Positions 32,350 to 40,668 of a stretch of DNA of 64,000 nt are shown piece by piece. Positions within the stretch are counted from its first letter, which is position 1. Each line of letters begins with the position of its first letter. This stretch comes from an uncultured bacterium (lineage in GTDB: Bacteria; Bacillota; Clostridia; Oscillospirales; Oscillospiraceae), in contig CANASS010000005.1 of the NCBI GenBank assembly GCA_947364395.1, forward strand, positions 1-64,000. Direction: 5' to 3'. The translations under genes were made by a program, and so were the position numbers. The notes below the pieces were generated by a model. The model made no database searches, was not told where the DNA came from, and saw only the letters and a list, made by a program, of their open reading frames with translations.

Positions 32350-33420
32350 ATGGAACAGACATTGACCCACGGCGGCGACTGGGCGGGCTACGAGGCCCAG
32401 TACGGGACCGCGCCCCTGGACTTCTCCGCCAACATCAGCCCACTGGGACTGCCTCCGGCGGTGCGGGAAGCCGCCGTCCGCGCGCTGGACTACGCGGCCA
32501 GCTACCCAGACCCCCTGTGCCGCGCCCTGGCGGGGGCCCTCGCCCAGGCGGAGGGGGTGGACCCGGACTGGTGCCTGTGCGGCAACGGGGCGGCGGACCT
32601 CATCTACCGCGCCGCGCTGGCCAGACGGCCCGCCCGGGCCCTGGTCACCGCCCCCGCCTTCTCCGAGTATGAAGCGGCGCTGGAGCTGGTTCAGTGCCGG
32701 ACGGACCGCTTTGCGCTCAGGGAAGAGGATGACTTCGGGCTGGACCAGGGCTTTGTGGAGGCTGTCGGCCCGGAGACGGACATGGTTTTCCTGTGTCAGC
32801 CCAACAACCCCACCGGGCGCGCCGTCCCCCGCCCCCTGCTGGAGCGGGTGCTGGAACGGTGCAGGGCCGTGGGCGCTCTGCTGGTGGTGGACGAGTGCTT
32901 CTGTGATTTTCTGGATGACCCCGGCGGGTTTACCATGACGGGGCTGCTGGGGGAGTACGGAAACCTGCTTGTTTTGAAGGCGTTCACCAAGCTGTACGCC
33001 ATGGCGGGGCTGCGGCTGGGGTACTGCCTGTGCTCGGACCGGGCCCTGCTGGACGCCATGAGGGGCGCGGGCCAGCCCTGGGCGGTGTCCGGCCCCGCCC
33101 AGGCGGCGGGCGCCGCCGCCCTGGGGGAAACGGAATATGTCCGGGACCTGCGGGCGCTCATCGGCCGGGAGCGGCCCCGGCTGGCGGCGGAGCTGTCCCG
33201 GCTGGGCTTCCGGGTGATCCCGGGGGAGGCCAACTATTTGCTGTTCCGCTCCCATACGCCGCTGATTCAGCCCCTGCGGGAGCGGGGCATCCTGCTGCGG
33301 GACTGCGGGAACTACCACGGTCTGGAGGAGGGCTGGTATCGGGCGGCGGTGCGGACAGCGGAGGAAAATGACCGCCTCACCGCGGCTCTGGAGGAAATTT
33401 TGAAGGAGGGAGCGCCATGA
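32350..33420 (+). CDS. cobD: L-threonine-O-3-phosphate decarboxylase CobD (class I/II PLP fold)
   Basis: 356-residue PLP enzyme making (R)-1-amino-2-propanol O-2-phosphate, the linker of the nucleotide loop. Motifs: HGGDWAGYEAQYG and LDFSANISPLG at the N-terminus (typical of CobD rather than HisC), QPNNPTGR, DECFCDF, and the PLP lysine in LKAFTKLYAMAGLRLGY. Histidinol-phosphate aminotransferases are relatives, but the flanking cbiB and cbiP make CobD the best call. No pduX-like threonine kinase is present here. Confidence 0.92.
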   Translation: MEQTLTHGGDWAGYEAQYGTAPLDFSANISPLGLPPAVREAAVRALDYAASYPDPLCRALAGALAQAEGVDPDWCLCGNGAADLIYRAALARRPARALVTAPAFSEYEAALELVQCRTDRFALREEDDFGLDQGFVEAVGPETDMVFLCQPNNPTGRAVPRPLLERVLERCRAVGALLVVDECFCDFLDDPGGFTMTGLLGEYGNLLVLKAFTKLYAMAGLRLGYCLCSDRALLDAMRGAGQPWAVSGPAQAAGAAALGETEYVRDLRALIGRERPRLAAELSRLGFRVIPGEANYLLFRSHTPLIQPLRERGILLRDCGNYHGLEEGWYRAAVRTAEENDRLTAALEEILKEGAP

Positions 33421-34898
33421 GCCGCGCCAAGTGCATCATGGTCCAGGGCACCATGTCGGGGGCGGGCAAGAGCCTGCTGTGCGCCGCCCTGTGCCGGATC
33501 TTCGCCCAGGACGGACACCGGGTGGCCCCGTTTAAGAGCCAGAACATGGCGCTGAACAGCTACGTCACCCGGGACGGCCTGGAGATGGGTCGGGCCCAGG
33601 TGGTCCAGGCCCAGGCGGCCTGGGCGGAGCCCGACGTGCGGATGAACCCGGTGCTGCTCAAGCCCAGCAGCGACACGGGAAGTCAGGTCATTGTCATGGG
33701 GGAGGTCCGGGGGCATATGTCTGCCGCGGAGTATTTCCGCTACAAAAAGCAGCTCTTTCCCGAGGTGCTGGCGGCCTATGACAGCCTGGCCGCCGAAAAC
33801 GACATCATCGTCATCGAGGGGGCGGGCAGTCCGGCGGAAATCAACCTGCGGGAGGACGATATCGTCAACATGGGGCTGGCCCTGCGGCTGAACGCCCCGG
33901 TGCTGTTGGCGGGGGACATCGACCGGGGCGGCGTGTTCGCCCAGCTCTACGGCACGGCGGCCCTCCTCCAGCCCCAGGAGCAGGCGCGGATTGCCGGACT
34001 CATCATCAACAAATTCCGGGGGGATCTGGAGATTCTGCGCCCCGGCCTGTCCATGCTGGAGGAAAAGACGGGCAAGCCGGTGCTGGGTGTGGTGCCCTAC
34101 CTGAGGGTGGACGTGGACGACGAGGACTCCCTTGCCCCCTGCCTGACCCGGGAGGAGGTCCACAAGCCTTTGGACGCGGCGGTGGTCCGTCTGCCCCGCA
34201 TCTCCAACTTCACCGACTTCACCCCCCTGGAGGAGCACCCCCAGATCGGGGTGCGCTATGTGGACGATCCCCAGAAGCTGGGCAGCCCGGATATCGTCAT
34301 CCTCCCCGGCACCAAGAGCACTGTGGGCGATCTGCTGTGGCTGCGGCAGAACGGGCTGGAGGCCGCGATTCAAAAGCTGGCCGGGTCCGGCACGCCGGTT
34401 TTGGGGGTGTGCGGCGGCTATCAAATGCTGGGCCAGGTGATCCACGACCGGTCGGGGGTGGAGTACGGCAGTTCGGGCAGCATCCGGGGGATGGGCTTGC
34501 TGCCCATCGAGACCACCTTCCTGTCCGAGAAGTCCCGGACCAGGATGGAGGCCAAAGTGGTGGCCGGTCCGCTGGCCGGGGCCCGGCTGGACGGGTACGA
34601 GATTCACATGGGGACCACCCAGGTGGGCGGTGAGCCCTTCTGCGTGCTGGAGAACGGACAAACGGACGGCTGTGCCCAGGGCAGCGTGTGGGGGACCTAC
34701 CTCCACGGGCTGTTCGACAGCGGGGAACTGACCCAGAAGCTGGCCGCCCTGCTGTGCGGGCGCAAGGGCCTGGAGCCGGACGCCGCCCAGGCGGTGTCCC
34801 ACGCCGCCTACCAGCAGACCCAGCTGGACCTGCTGGCCCGGGGCGTCCGGGAGGCCCTGGACATGGAACAAATTTATCGGGTGATGGAGGGATCGTGA
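33417..34898 (+). CDS. cbiP: Cobyric acid synthase CbiP/CobQ
   Basis: Glutamine-dependent amidation of the b, d, e and g side chains of adenosylcobyrinic a,c-diamide. 493 residues: P-loop GTMSGAGKSLLC, FKSQNMALNSYVT, IDRGGVFAQLYGT, LPGTKSTVGDL, catalytic cysteine in LGVCGGYQMLG and the late histidine in YEIHMGTT. ATGA overlap with cobD. Size and motif order are normal for the family. Confidence 0.96.
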   Translation: MSRAKCIMVQGTMSGAGKSLLCAALCRIFAQDGHRVAPFKSQNMALNSYVTRDGLEMGRAQVVQAQAAWAEPDVRMNPVLLKPSSDTGSQVIVMGEVRGHMSAAEYFRYKKQLFPEVLAAYDSLAAENDIIVIEGAGSPAEINLREDDIVNMGLALRLNAPVLLAGDIDRGGVFAQLYGTAALLQPQEQARIAGLIINKFRGDLEILRPGLSMLEEKTGKPVLGVVPYLRVDVDDEDSLAPCLTREEVHKPLDAAVVRLPRISNFTDFTPLEEHPQIGVRYVDDPQKLGSPDIVILPGTKSTVGDLLWLRQNGLEAAIQKLAGSGTPVLGVCGGYQMLGQVIHDRSGVEYGSSGSIRGMGLLPIETTFLSEKSRTRMEAKVVAGPLAGARLDGYEIHMGTTQVGGEPFCVLENGQTDGCAQGSVWGTYLHGLFDSGELTQKLAALLCGRKGLEPDAAQAVSHAAYQQTQLDLLARGVREALDMEQIYRVMEGS

Positions 34899-35576
34899 AT
34901 GGATGTGACCTATAGGACCCCGGCGGGCATTGAGGCGGAGAGCATGCGGATCATCGGGGAGGAGCTGGCGATGCTGGGGCTGGCCATCCCGGCGGAGCGG
35001 GAGGCGGTGGTGAAACGGGTCATTCACACCACGGCGGATTTCGACTACGCGGCCAGCCTGCGCTTCACGGAGGGGGCGGTGCAGCGGGCCGTTGCGGCGT
35101 TCCAGGCCGGAGCCTCCATCGTGACGGACACCAACATGGCCAAGGCCGGGGTGAGCAAGGCCGCGCTGGCCAAGCTGGGGGGACAGGTCCTCTGCTTCAT
35201 GGCCGACCCGGAGGTGGCCGCCGCCGCCAAGGCCCGGGGGGACACCCGCGCGGTGGTGTGCATGGAGAAAGCCGCCCAAGAGCATCCCGGCGCGGTGCTG
35301 GCGGTGGGCAACGCCCCCACGGCCCTGCTGAAGCTCTGCGAGCTGATGGAAGCGGGCCTGCGCCCCGCCCTGGTGGTGGGCGCGCCGGTTGGCTTCGTCA
35401 ACGTGGTGGAGAGCAAGGAGCGGATCTTTGAGGCCTGCGAACGGTACGGCGTGCCCTGCGTCGCCGCCATGGGCCGCAAGGGGGGGAGCAACGTGGCCGC
35501 CGCCATCTGCAACGCCCTGCTGTACACGGCCCTGGACGCGGTGGACCCGGCCCGGCGGGGAGAGAAGCTCACATGA
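34899..35576 (+). CDS. cbiC: Cobalt-precorrin-8 methylmutase CbiC
   Basis: Migrates the C11 methyl group to C12, giving cobyrinate. 225 residues. The catalytic histidine (residue 43) is in RVIHTTADFDYA; TDTNMAKAGVSK, VGNAPTALL and VGAPVGFVNVVESKE are further hallmarks. It starts directly after the cbiP stop and overlaps cobO by four bases. Confidence 0.96.
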   Translation: MDVTYRTPAGIEAESMRIIGEELAMLGLAIPAEREAVVKRVIHTTADFDYAASLRFTEGAVQRAVAAFQAGASIVTDTNMAKAGVSKAALAKLGGQVLCFMADPEVAAAAKARGDTRAVVCMEKAAQEHPGAVLAVGNAPTALLKLCELMEAGLRPALVVGAPVGFVNVVESKERIFEACERYGVPCVAAMGRKGGSNVAAAICNALLYTALDAVDPARRGEKLT

Positions 35577-36082
35577 CGGGGCTGGTCCACCTCTACTGGG
35601 GGGAGGGCAAGGGCAAAACCACCGCCGCCATGGGACTGGCCCTGCGCTCACTGGGCGCGGGGCGGAAGGTGGTGGTCGTCCAGTTTTTGAAGGGCGGCCC
35701 CAGCGGGGAGATTCCCCTTCTGGAACAGCTGGGAGCCCGGGTATTCCGGGGAAAAGCGGGGCAGAAATTCACCTTTCAGATGACCGAGGCGGAGAGGGCG
35801 GAGACCAAGGCCCTCCAGACGGAGCACCTGCGCCGGGCCCTGGCGCTGGAGGCGGACCTGCTGGTGCTGGACGAGGCCTGCGCCGCCTGGCAGAAGGACC
35901 TGGCGGACCGGGACCTGCTGGAGCAGGCGGTGCTGGAAAAACCAGAGGTCCAAGAGGTGGTCCTCACCGGCCGGGAGCCCCCGGACTGGCTGTGGGAGGC
36001 CGCGGACTACATCACCGAGATGAAATGCCATCGTCACCCCTTTGAACAGGGGATTCCCGCTCGGGAGGGCGTGGAGTTTTAG
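35573..36082 (+). CDS. cobO: Corrinoid adenosyltransferase CobO/BtuR type
   Basis: Transfers adenosyl from ATP to Co(I) corrinoids. 169 residues with P-loop GEGKGKTT (10-17), VVVVQFLKGG, and the acidic DEACAAWQKDL and LTGREPPDWLWEAADYITEM blocks typical of the CobA family. Last gene of the cobalamin operon; a terminator follows at 36144. Confidence 0.93.
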   Translation: MTGLVHLYWGEGKGKTTAAMGLALRSLGAGRKVVVVQFLKGGPSGEIPLLEQLGARVFRGKAGQKFTFQMTEAERAETKALQTEHLRRALALEADLLVLDEACAAWQKDLADRDLLEQAVLEKPEVQEVVLTGREPPDWLWEAADYITEMKCHRHPFEQGIPAREGVEF

Positions 36083-36143
36083 GGGACGCTGGGGCTCTGC
36101 CCCAGACCCCGCCGCCCTTTGTAAAGGGCGGCCCTAAACTTTT
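36083..36143. repeat. GC-rich dispersed-type repeat after cobO
   Basis: Two nested hairpins follow the cobO stop: CTGGGGC-TCT-GCCCCAG and GCCGCCCTTTG-TAAAGGGCGGC, then CCTAAACTTTTAA. The palindromic, non-coding make-up resembles dispersed intergenic repeats of related genomes, but only one copy is in this window. Confidence 0.4.
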
Positions 36144-36180
36144 AAAGGAGTGAGCCGCCGGCTCACTCCTTTTATTTTTT
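36144..36180 (+). terminator. Terminator of the cobalamin operon
   Basis: A 13-bp stem (AAAGGAGTGAGCC / GGCTCACTCCTTT), three-base loop, then a T-rich tail TATTTTTTTAT. Confidence 0.92.
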
Positions 36181-36270
36181 TATAGCTGGAAAAAATGGAA
36201 AGGCTTCTTCCAGACTGCCGCATGCGTTTCGTTTCCGAGGGTATGCTTTCCAATTCGAGCTGCTGTGATA

Positions 36271-36315
36271 ACGGTCCAAAAGTTCTTCTTCGGTTCCCTT
36301 TTCTTTCAAGAATCA
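36271..36315 (-). repeat. 3'-end hairpin repeat, degenerate copy downstream of pcrA
   Basis: Read on the minus strand it contains CTTGAAAGAAAAGGGAACCG then AGAAGAACTTTTGGACCGTT, the same order as the other copies. It lies about 110 bases beyond the first copy after pcrA. The hairpin arm is degraded. Confidence 0.6.
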
Positions 36316-36382
36316 GTATTCTATCAATGCCCTGCCACGTTTCGTAGTCGGGCAGAAATGGGACTTAAACCACCCTGTCCGT

Positions 36383-36434
36383 CAGCGAGCTAAAGTTCTT
36401 TTTCGGTTCCTTTTTCTTTCAAGAAAAAGGAACC
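36383..36434 (-). repeat. 3'-end hairpin repeat directly downstream of pcrA
   Basis: On the minus strand: arm GGTTCCTTTTTCTT, loop GA, arm AAGAAAAAGGAACC, then the tail GAAAAAGAACTTTAGC. It begins about 11 bases after the pcrA stop codon. There is no T-run after the stem, so it is not a standard terminator. The rest of 36181-36445 shows no gene. Confidence 0.75.
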
Positions 36435-36445
36435 ATCAAATGTGC

Positions 36446-38929
36446 TTACACCTTCTTGATGTACTGGGCGCTGGTTTTCAGCATCAGCCGCTTGGTTCCC
36501 ACCCCGTCGAAGGCGATCTCCAGCAGCACATCGCCCCCCATCTTCTGGGCGGACAGCACCATGCCCCGGCCAAAGGCCTTGTGCTCCAGCATGTCCCCCT
36601 TCTGGAACTCGGGCAGGGCGGGGCCGGACGGGGATGCGGCGGACCGAAACACCGGCCAGGAGGCGGGCTTCTCCGGGCGGGGCGGCGTGTAAGTGCGCCG
36701 CTCCCCGCCGCCGTAGGCGGGGCGGTAGGGGTCCCGGTGGGTGGACACCCGGGGCGTCTGGTCGAATTCGTCCCAGTTCCCCCCGGCGGGCGCGGGGTCC
36801 AGATAGGACCGCCCGGACTGGTCCAGCAGCTCTGCCGGGATCTCCCCCGTGAACCGGGAGGGCCGGTTGGTGCTGGTGCGGCCAAACAGCATCCGCTGGC
36901 TGGCGCAGGTGAGGTACAGCCGCTCCTTGGCCCGGGTCAGGGCCACGTAGCACAGCCGCCGTTCCTCCTCCATCTCCTCCGCCTCACCGATGGCCCGTAT
37001 GCCGGGGAAAATTCCCTCCTCCATGCCCACCACAAACACCGCGGGGAACTCCAGCCCCTTTGCGGAGTGCATGGTCATCATCACCACCGCGTCCTCGTCG
37101 GGGCTGTGGCTGTCCAGGTCGGTGTACAGGGCGGTCTCGTCCAAAAAGCCCGCCAGGGTGGGTTCCCCTTCGGCGTTCTCCATGTAGCCCTTGATGGAGG
37201 TGAGCAGCTCCCGCACGTTCTCCAGCCGGGTGCGGCTCTCAATGTTGTTTTTAGCCTGGAGCATGGCGGCGTAGCCCGTCCGGGTCACCACCTCCTCATA
37301 AAAATTCTCCAGGTCCATGGTCTGGGACAGGGCGGTGAGCTCCTCCATCAGCTTCACGAACTCCCCCAGCCTCTTGGCGGGCTTTTGCAGCTGCGGGTAT
37401 TCCCCGGCGTGGGCGATGACCTCCCAGAAAGACACCCCCTGGGCTGCGGCGATCTCCCGGGCCCGCTCCACCGTGGCGCCTCCAATGCCCCGGGGCGGGT
37501 TGTTGATAATCCGGGTGAGGCGCAGGTCGTCGGCGTGGTTCTGGATGGCGCACAGGTAGGCCAGCATGTCCTTTACTTCCGCCCGGTCGAAAAACCGGGT
37601 GCCGCCAATGACCTTGTAGGGGATGCCGCTGCGCTTGAAGGCCACCTCCAGCTGGTTGGACTGGGCGTTCATCCGGTAGAGGATGGCGTGATCGTTCCAC
37701 TTCACCCCGGCGTGGTAGTCCTCCATCAGCTTGTCCGCCACAAACCGGGCCTCGTCGTTCTCGTTCATGGCGGTGTAGAGCCGGACCTTGTCCCCCGCCG
37801 CCCCCGCCGTCCACAGCTCCTTGCCCTTGCGGCCCTGGTTGTGGCGGATGACGGCGTTGGCCGCGTCCAGAATGTTCTTGGTGGAGCGGTAGTTTTGCTC
37901 CAGCCGGATGGTGCGGCAGCCCTTGTACTGGTCCTCGAAGGAGAGGATATTTTCGATGGTGGCCCCCCGGAAACGGTAGATGGACTGGTCGTCGTCCCCC
38001 ACCACGCAGATGTTCTCCCGCTCTCCCGCCAGCAGGGAGGCCAGCAGGTACTGGAGGTTGTTGGTGTCCTGGTACTCGTCAATGAGCACGTAGCGGAATT
38101 TTTTCTGGTAATATGCCAGAACGTTGTCATGCTCCTGGAGCAGGCGGACGGTGTGGAGGATGATGTCGTCGAAGTCCAGCGCACCGGCCTCCCACAGCCG
38201 CTTTTCGTACTCCGTATACAGCCGGGCGATTTTTTGTAGGCGGTAGTCTCCCGCCCGGTCCGCCTCCTCGGCGAAATCCCGGGCCAGCTGGAGCTTGTCC
38301 TTGGCCTTGGAGATGGTGCCCAACATCGAGCGGGGGGGGAACTGCTTGTCGTCCAGGCTCAGCGCCTGGATGCAGTCTTTCATCACCCGCAGGGAGTCGT
38401 CGGTGTCGTAGATGGTGAAGGAGGAGGGAAAGCCCAGCCGCTCAATGTCCCGGCGGAGTATGCGCACACAGGCGGAGTGGAAGGTGGACGCCCACACGTC
38501 CCGGGCGGCAGGGCCCAGCATTTTTTCCAGGCGGTCCTTCAGCTCCCCGGCGGCCTTGTTGGTGAAGGTGATGGCGATGATAGTCCAGGGCGGGGCGGGG
38601 TCCAGGGCGCACAGCCGGTCCGCCTGGAGTCTGCCCTCCCGGGAAGGCGCTTGGGCATACCGCCGCAGAAACTCCAAATCCTCCTCTGCCGCCCACTCCG
38701 GCGCGTCGTCGGAGTCCGACCCCCGGCCATAGCGGATCAGGTTGGCCACCCGGTGGATGAGCACGGTGGTCTTGCCCGACCCTGCCCCCGCCAGCAGCAG
38801 CAGGGGACCTTCGGTGGCCAGCACCGCCTTTTGCTGCTCCGGGTTGAGATTTTGGTAGTTTTGGCCGATGACCGCCCGGCGGAGGCGGCAGAATTCCAGC
38901 TCCTGCTGCTGTGTCAGCATATGTATCAT
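36446..38929 (-). CDS. pcrA: ATP-dependent DNA helicase PcrA/UvrD
   Basis: 827-residue superfamily 1A 3'-5' helicase acting in repair and in removing recombinase and RNA polymerase blocks. All helicase motifs are visible: I GAGSGKTT (48-55), Ia ITFTNKAA, II DEYQDTN, III VGDDDQSIYRFRGA, IV LEQNYRS, V MTMHSAKGLEFPAVFV, VI EERRLCYVALTRAKE. The C-terminal 100 residues hold a Pro/Arg-rich linker and the Tudor-like end (GDMLEHKAFGRGMVL) that in PcrA contacts RNA polymerase. The ATG at 38929 (GAAAGGG upstream) is preferred to the TTG at 38932. An extended -10 promoter lies at 38954. Confidence 0.96.
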   Translation of the reverse strand: MIHMLTQQQELEFCRLRRAVIGQNYQNLNPEQQKAVLATEGPLLLLAGAGSGKTTVLIHRVANLIRYGRGSDSDDAPEWAAEEDLEFLRRYAQAPSREGRLQADRLCALDPAPPWTIIAITFTNKAAGELKDRLEKMLGPAARDVWASTFHSACVRILRRDIERLGFPSSFTIYDTDDSLRVMKDCIQALSLDDKQFPPRSMLGTISKAKDKLQLARDFAEEADRAGDYRLQKIARLYTEYEKRLWEAGALDFDDIILHTVRLLQEHDNVLAYYQKKFRYVLIDEYQDTNNLQYLLASLLAGERENICVVGDDDQSIYRFRGATIENILSFEDQYKGCRTIRLEQNYRSTKNILDAANAVIRHNQGRKGKELWTAGAAGDKVRLYTAMNENDEARFVADKLMEDYHAGVKWNDHAILYRMNAQSNQLEVAFKRSGIPYKVIGGTRFFDRAEVKDMLAYLCAIQNHADDLRLTRIINNPPRGIGGATVERAREIAAAQGVSFWEVIAHAGEYPQLQKPAKRLGEFVKLMEELTALSQTMDLENFYEEVVTRTGYAAMLQAKNNIESRTRLENVRELLTSIKGYMENAEGEPTLAGFLDETALYTDLDSHSPDEDAVVMMTMHSAKGLEFPAVFVVGMEEGIFPGIRAIGEAEEMEEERRLCYVALTRAKERLYLTCASQRMLFGRTSTNRPSRFTGEIPAELLDQSGRSYLDPAPAGGNWDEFDQTPRVSTHRDPYRPAYGGGERRTYTPPRPEKPASWPVFRSAASPSGPALPEFQKGDMLEHKAFGRGMVLSAQKMGGDVLLEIAFDGVGTKRLMLKTSAQYIKKV

Positions 38930-38953
38930 CAATCCCTTTCGTCAAGTAGGAGC

Positions 38954-38962
38954 ATTATACCA
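38954..38962 (-). promoter_or_regulatory. Extended -10 promoter element of pcrA
   Basis: On the minus strand TGGTATAAT (TGN plus a perfect TATAAT) lies about 25 bases before the start codon; a poor -35 (TGTACT) is 17 bases upstream. Confidence 0.5.
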
Positions 38963-39012
38963 GACCCCGGCGGAAAAGTACAGAGGGGCCCTGTAAATTG
39001 AAGCCGAGGGGC

Positions 39013-39057
39013 ACGGGCAGAGAACGCCGGGGCCTACAGCCCCGGCGTTCTCTGCTT
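39013..39057 (-). terminator. Long GC hairpin after the 39070 gene
   Basis: A 15-bp inverted repeat (AGAGAACGCCGGGG / CCCCGGCGTTCTCT), loop about six bases, just beyond the minus-strand stop at 39070. It lacks a clear T-run, so termination is likely but not certain. Confidence 0.55.
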
Positions 39058-39069
39058 CTGGCTAAGTAA

Positions 39070-39840
39070 TCACACACCCTGTTCCAGCAGGGCCCTGAGA
39101 CGGCGGCACCGCTGCTGGCAGGCGTCGGCCAGCTCGCCGTACAGCTCCAGCAGATCCGGGTCCTCCCAGTCGTCGGCGGCCAGCCGGAAGGCGGTCTCCT
39201 GCCGCTGCTCCGCCTGATGGCGGCTGCGCAGCGCCCCCCAGTAGGACGGAATGGCCGGGGCCCCCAGCAGCTCCGTGGGCCAGTACCGCAGGCCGGTGAG
39301 CAAAAAGTAGGCCGCCGACAGCTTCCGGGCGTGCTTGTGCAGCTCCCCAGCCAGGCTGTTCAGCGTCCGGGCGTCGGTCCCCCGGGCCCGGCGGGCCAGA
39401 TAGCGGTAGAACTGCCAGCCCTCCAGGGCGTCCATCACGTGGCGGCGCAGGCGGGCGGCCCGGTCGTCCCCGCCCTGGGGCTCCTCCCACAGGGCGGGCA
39501 TATCGCCGTCCCAGCCCCGTCCCTCCTGGGGGGGCAGGCCCTCCGGGGGCTGGGCGGTCAGGCTGGGGGGCTCAGGGGCGGGCAGATCCTCCGCCGGGGG
39601 CTGCTGCTCCGCCGGCGGCGCGTCCGGCTGGGGGGCGTCCCCGCCGGGGCGGCAGGACGGGGGAAGCCCCTCCTCCCCCTGGCCCATCAGGGCTTTCAGG
39701 CACTCGCAGGACACATCCCCTCCGCCGATGGGACCGGGCCGGATGGGGCTGCTGTCCTCAGACCGGCCCGCCATCACCCTCTGCCACACCCGCTGAAATA
39801 CCTCCTGGTCCTTCAGCGAGCATGGGATCATATCTTCCAT
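39070..39840 (-). CDS. Uncharacterised protein with Pro-rich middle and helical C-terminal domain
   Basis: 256 residues, no signal peptide or membrane segment. Residues 1-45 are helical and polar, residues about 55-125 are very rich in Pro, Gln, Glu and Gly (probably disordered), and residues about 130-256 are predicted all-helical with EGWQFYRYLARRA and AGELHKHARKLSAAYFLLTG, which recall ferritin/rubrerythrin-like four-helix proteins, although no full set of metal ligands can be assigned. ATG 39840 has AAAGGAGG seven bases upstream; an in-frame start 24 bases earlier lies before that site. Function unknown. Confidence 0.75.
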   Translation of the reverse strand: MEDMIPCSLKDQEVFQRVWQRVMAGRSEDSSPIRPGPIGGGDVSCECLKALMGQGEEGLPPSCRPGGDAPQPDAPPAEQQPPAEDLPAPEPPSLTAQPPEGLPPQEGRGWDGDMPALWEEPQGGDDRAARLRRHVMDALEGWQFYRYLARRARGTDARTLNSLAGELHKHARKLSAAYFLLTGLRYWPTELLGAPAIPSYWGALRSRHQAEQRQETAFRLAADDWEDPDLLELYGELADACQQRCRRLRALLEQGV

Positions 39841-39893
39841 GTTCACACCTCCTTTGCCCCACATTCTATGTGGGAAGGGAGGGTTTTGCCAAT

Positions 39894-40526
39894 CTACTTC
39901 CAGAGAAGCTCCTTAAAGGAGCGGATATACCGGGCGCACACCGTTTTCAATTCCTCCTGGCGGGCGGCGTAATAGGCGTCGTACACCCCCACGGCGGTCA
40001 TGCCCGCCCTGGCGGCGGTGGCGCAGTTGTCCGGGCTGTCGTCGAAGAGGGTGCACGCCTCCAGCGGTGCGCCCAGGCGGCCGCTCAGCTCCACAAAGCA
40101 CTGGGGGTCCCGCTTTTCCAGTCCGATTTCCTCGGCAAATACCACATGCCCGAACAGCTCCCACAAGCCGAACCGCTCCAGCCCCGCCCGGCACAGGGCG
40201 GGACGGCAGGCGGTGAATATGGCCATCGGGCGGCCCTGGGCGGCGCACTGACGCAAAAAGGCCTCTGCCCCCGGCTTCAGGGGGGCCAGCTCCCGGTAAT
40301 GGCGCTCCGCCATGGCGTCCCACTCCGCCATGATGTCCTCCGGGGAATCGGGCAGATGGTAGTAGTCCTTGGTGAACCGGGCCGCGATGGGGTAGATGGA
40401 GCGCTCCACCACCCGCTGGTACTCCGGGGTGTGGGCCAGTCCCCGGCGGGCCAGAAATTCCAGGTCCACTTGCAGCCAGATGCCGTTGGTGTCGGTGATG
40501 GTGCCGTCCAGGTCAAATATATACAT
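39894..40526 (-). CDS. HAD-superfamily hydrolase (phosphatase)
   Basis: 210-residue HAD subfamily IA protein: motif I FDLDGTITD (nucleophile and acid/base aspartates at 5 and 7), motif II near FTACRPA, the conserved lysine in EEIGLEKRDP and motif III LFDDSPDNCATAARAG. An alpha-helical cap lies between residues about 15 and 85. Likely a phosphatase of a small phosphometabolite such as phosphoglycolate or a nucleotide; the substrate is not predictable. Its own promoter (40553-40581) is back-to-back with that of comEC. Confidence 0.88.
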   Translation of the reverse strand: MYIFDLDGTITDTNGIWLQVDLEFLARRGLAHTPEYQRVVERSIYPIAARFTKDYYHLPDSPEDIMAEWDAMAERHYRELAPLKPGAEAFLRQCAAQGRPMAIFTACRPALCRAGLERFGLWELFGHVVFAEEIGLEKRDPQCFVELSGRLGAPLEACTLFDDSPDNCATAARAGMTAVGVYDAYYAARQEELKTVCARYIRSFKELLWK

Positions 40527-40552
40527 GGGCTCAACTCCTTACAGGTCCTCTC

Positions 40553-40581
40553 AGCATACCAGACCAGGGCTGGTTTGACAA
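40553..40581 (-). promoter_or_regulatory. Sigma-A promoter of the HAD gene
   Basis: On the minus strand: TTGTCA (40576-40581), a 17-base spacer and TATGCT (40553-40558). Confidence 0.6.
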
Positions 40582-40608
40582 GGTCTGCCACAAATTTTCC
40601 CCGCCGCG

Positions 40609-40637
40609 TTGACTTGTCCCCCTGTTGTGGATACAAT
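40609..40637 (+). promoter_or_regulatory. Sigma-A promoter of the comEC-holA-rnmV unit
   Basis: TTGACT (40609-40614), a 17-base spacer and TACAAT (40632-40637), 31 bases before the comEC start codon. Confidence 0.75.
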
Positions 40638-40668
40638 AGGGGGGAGCATTTGGAAGGGGGCGGCGGAT

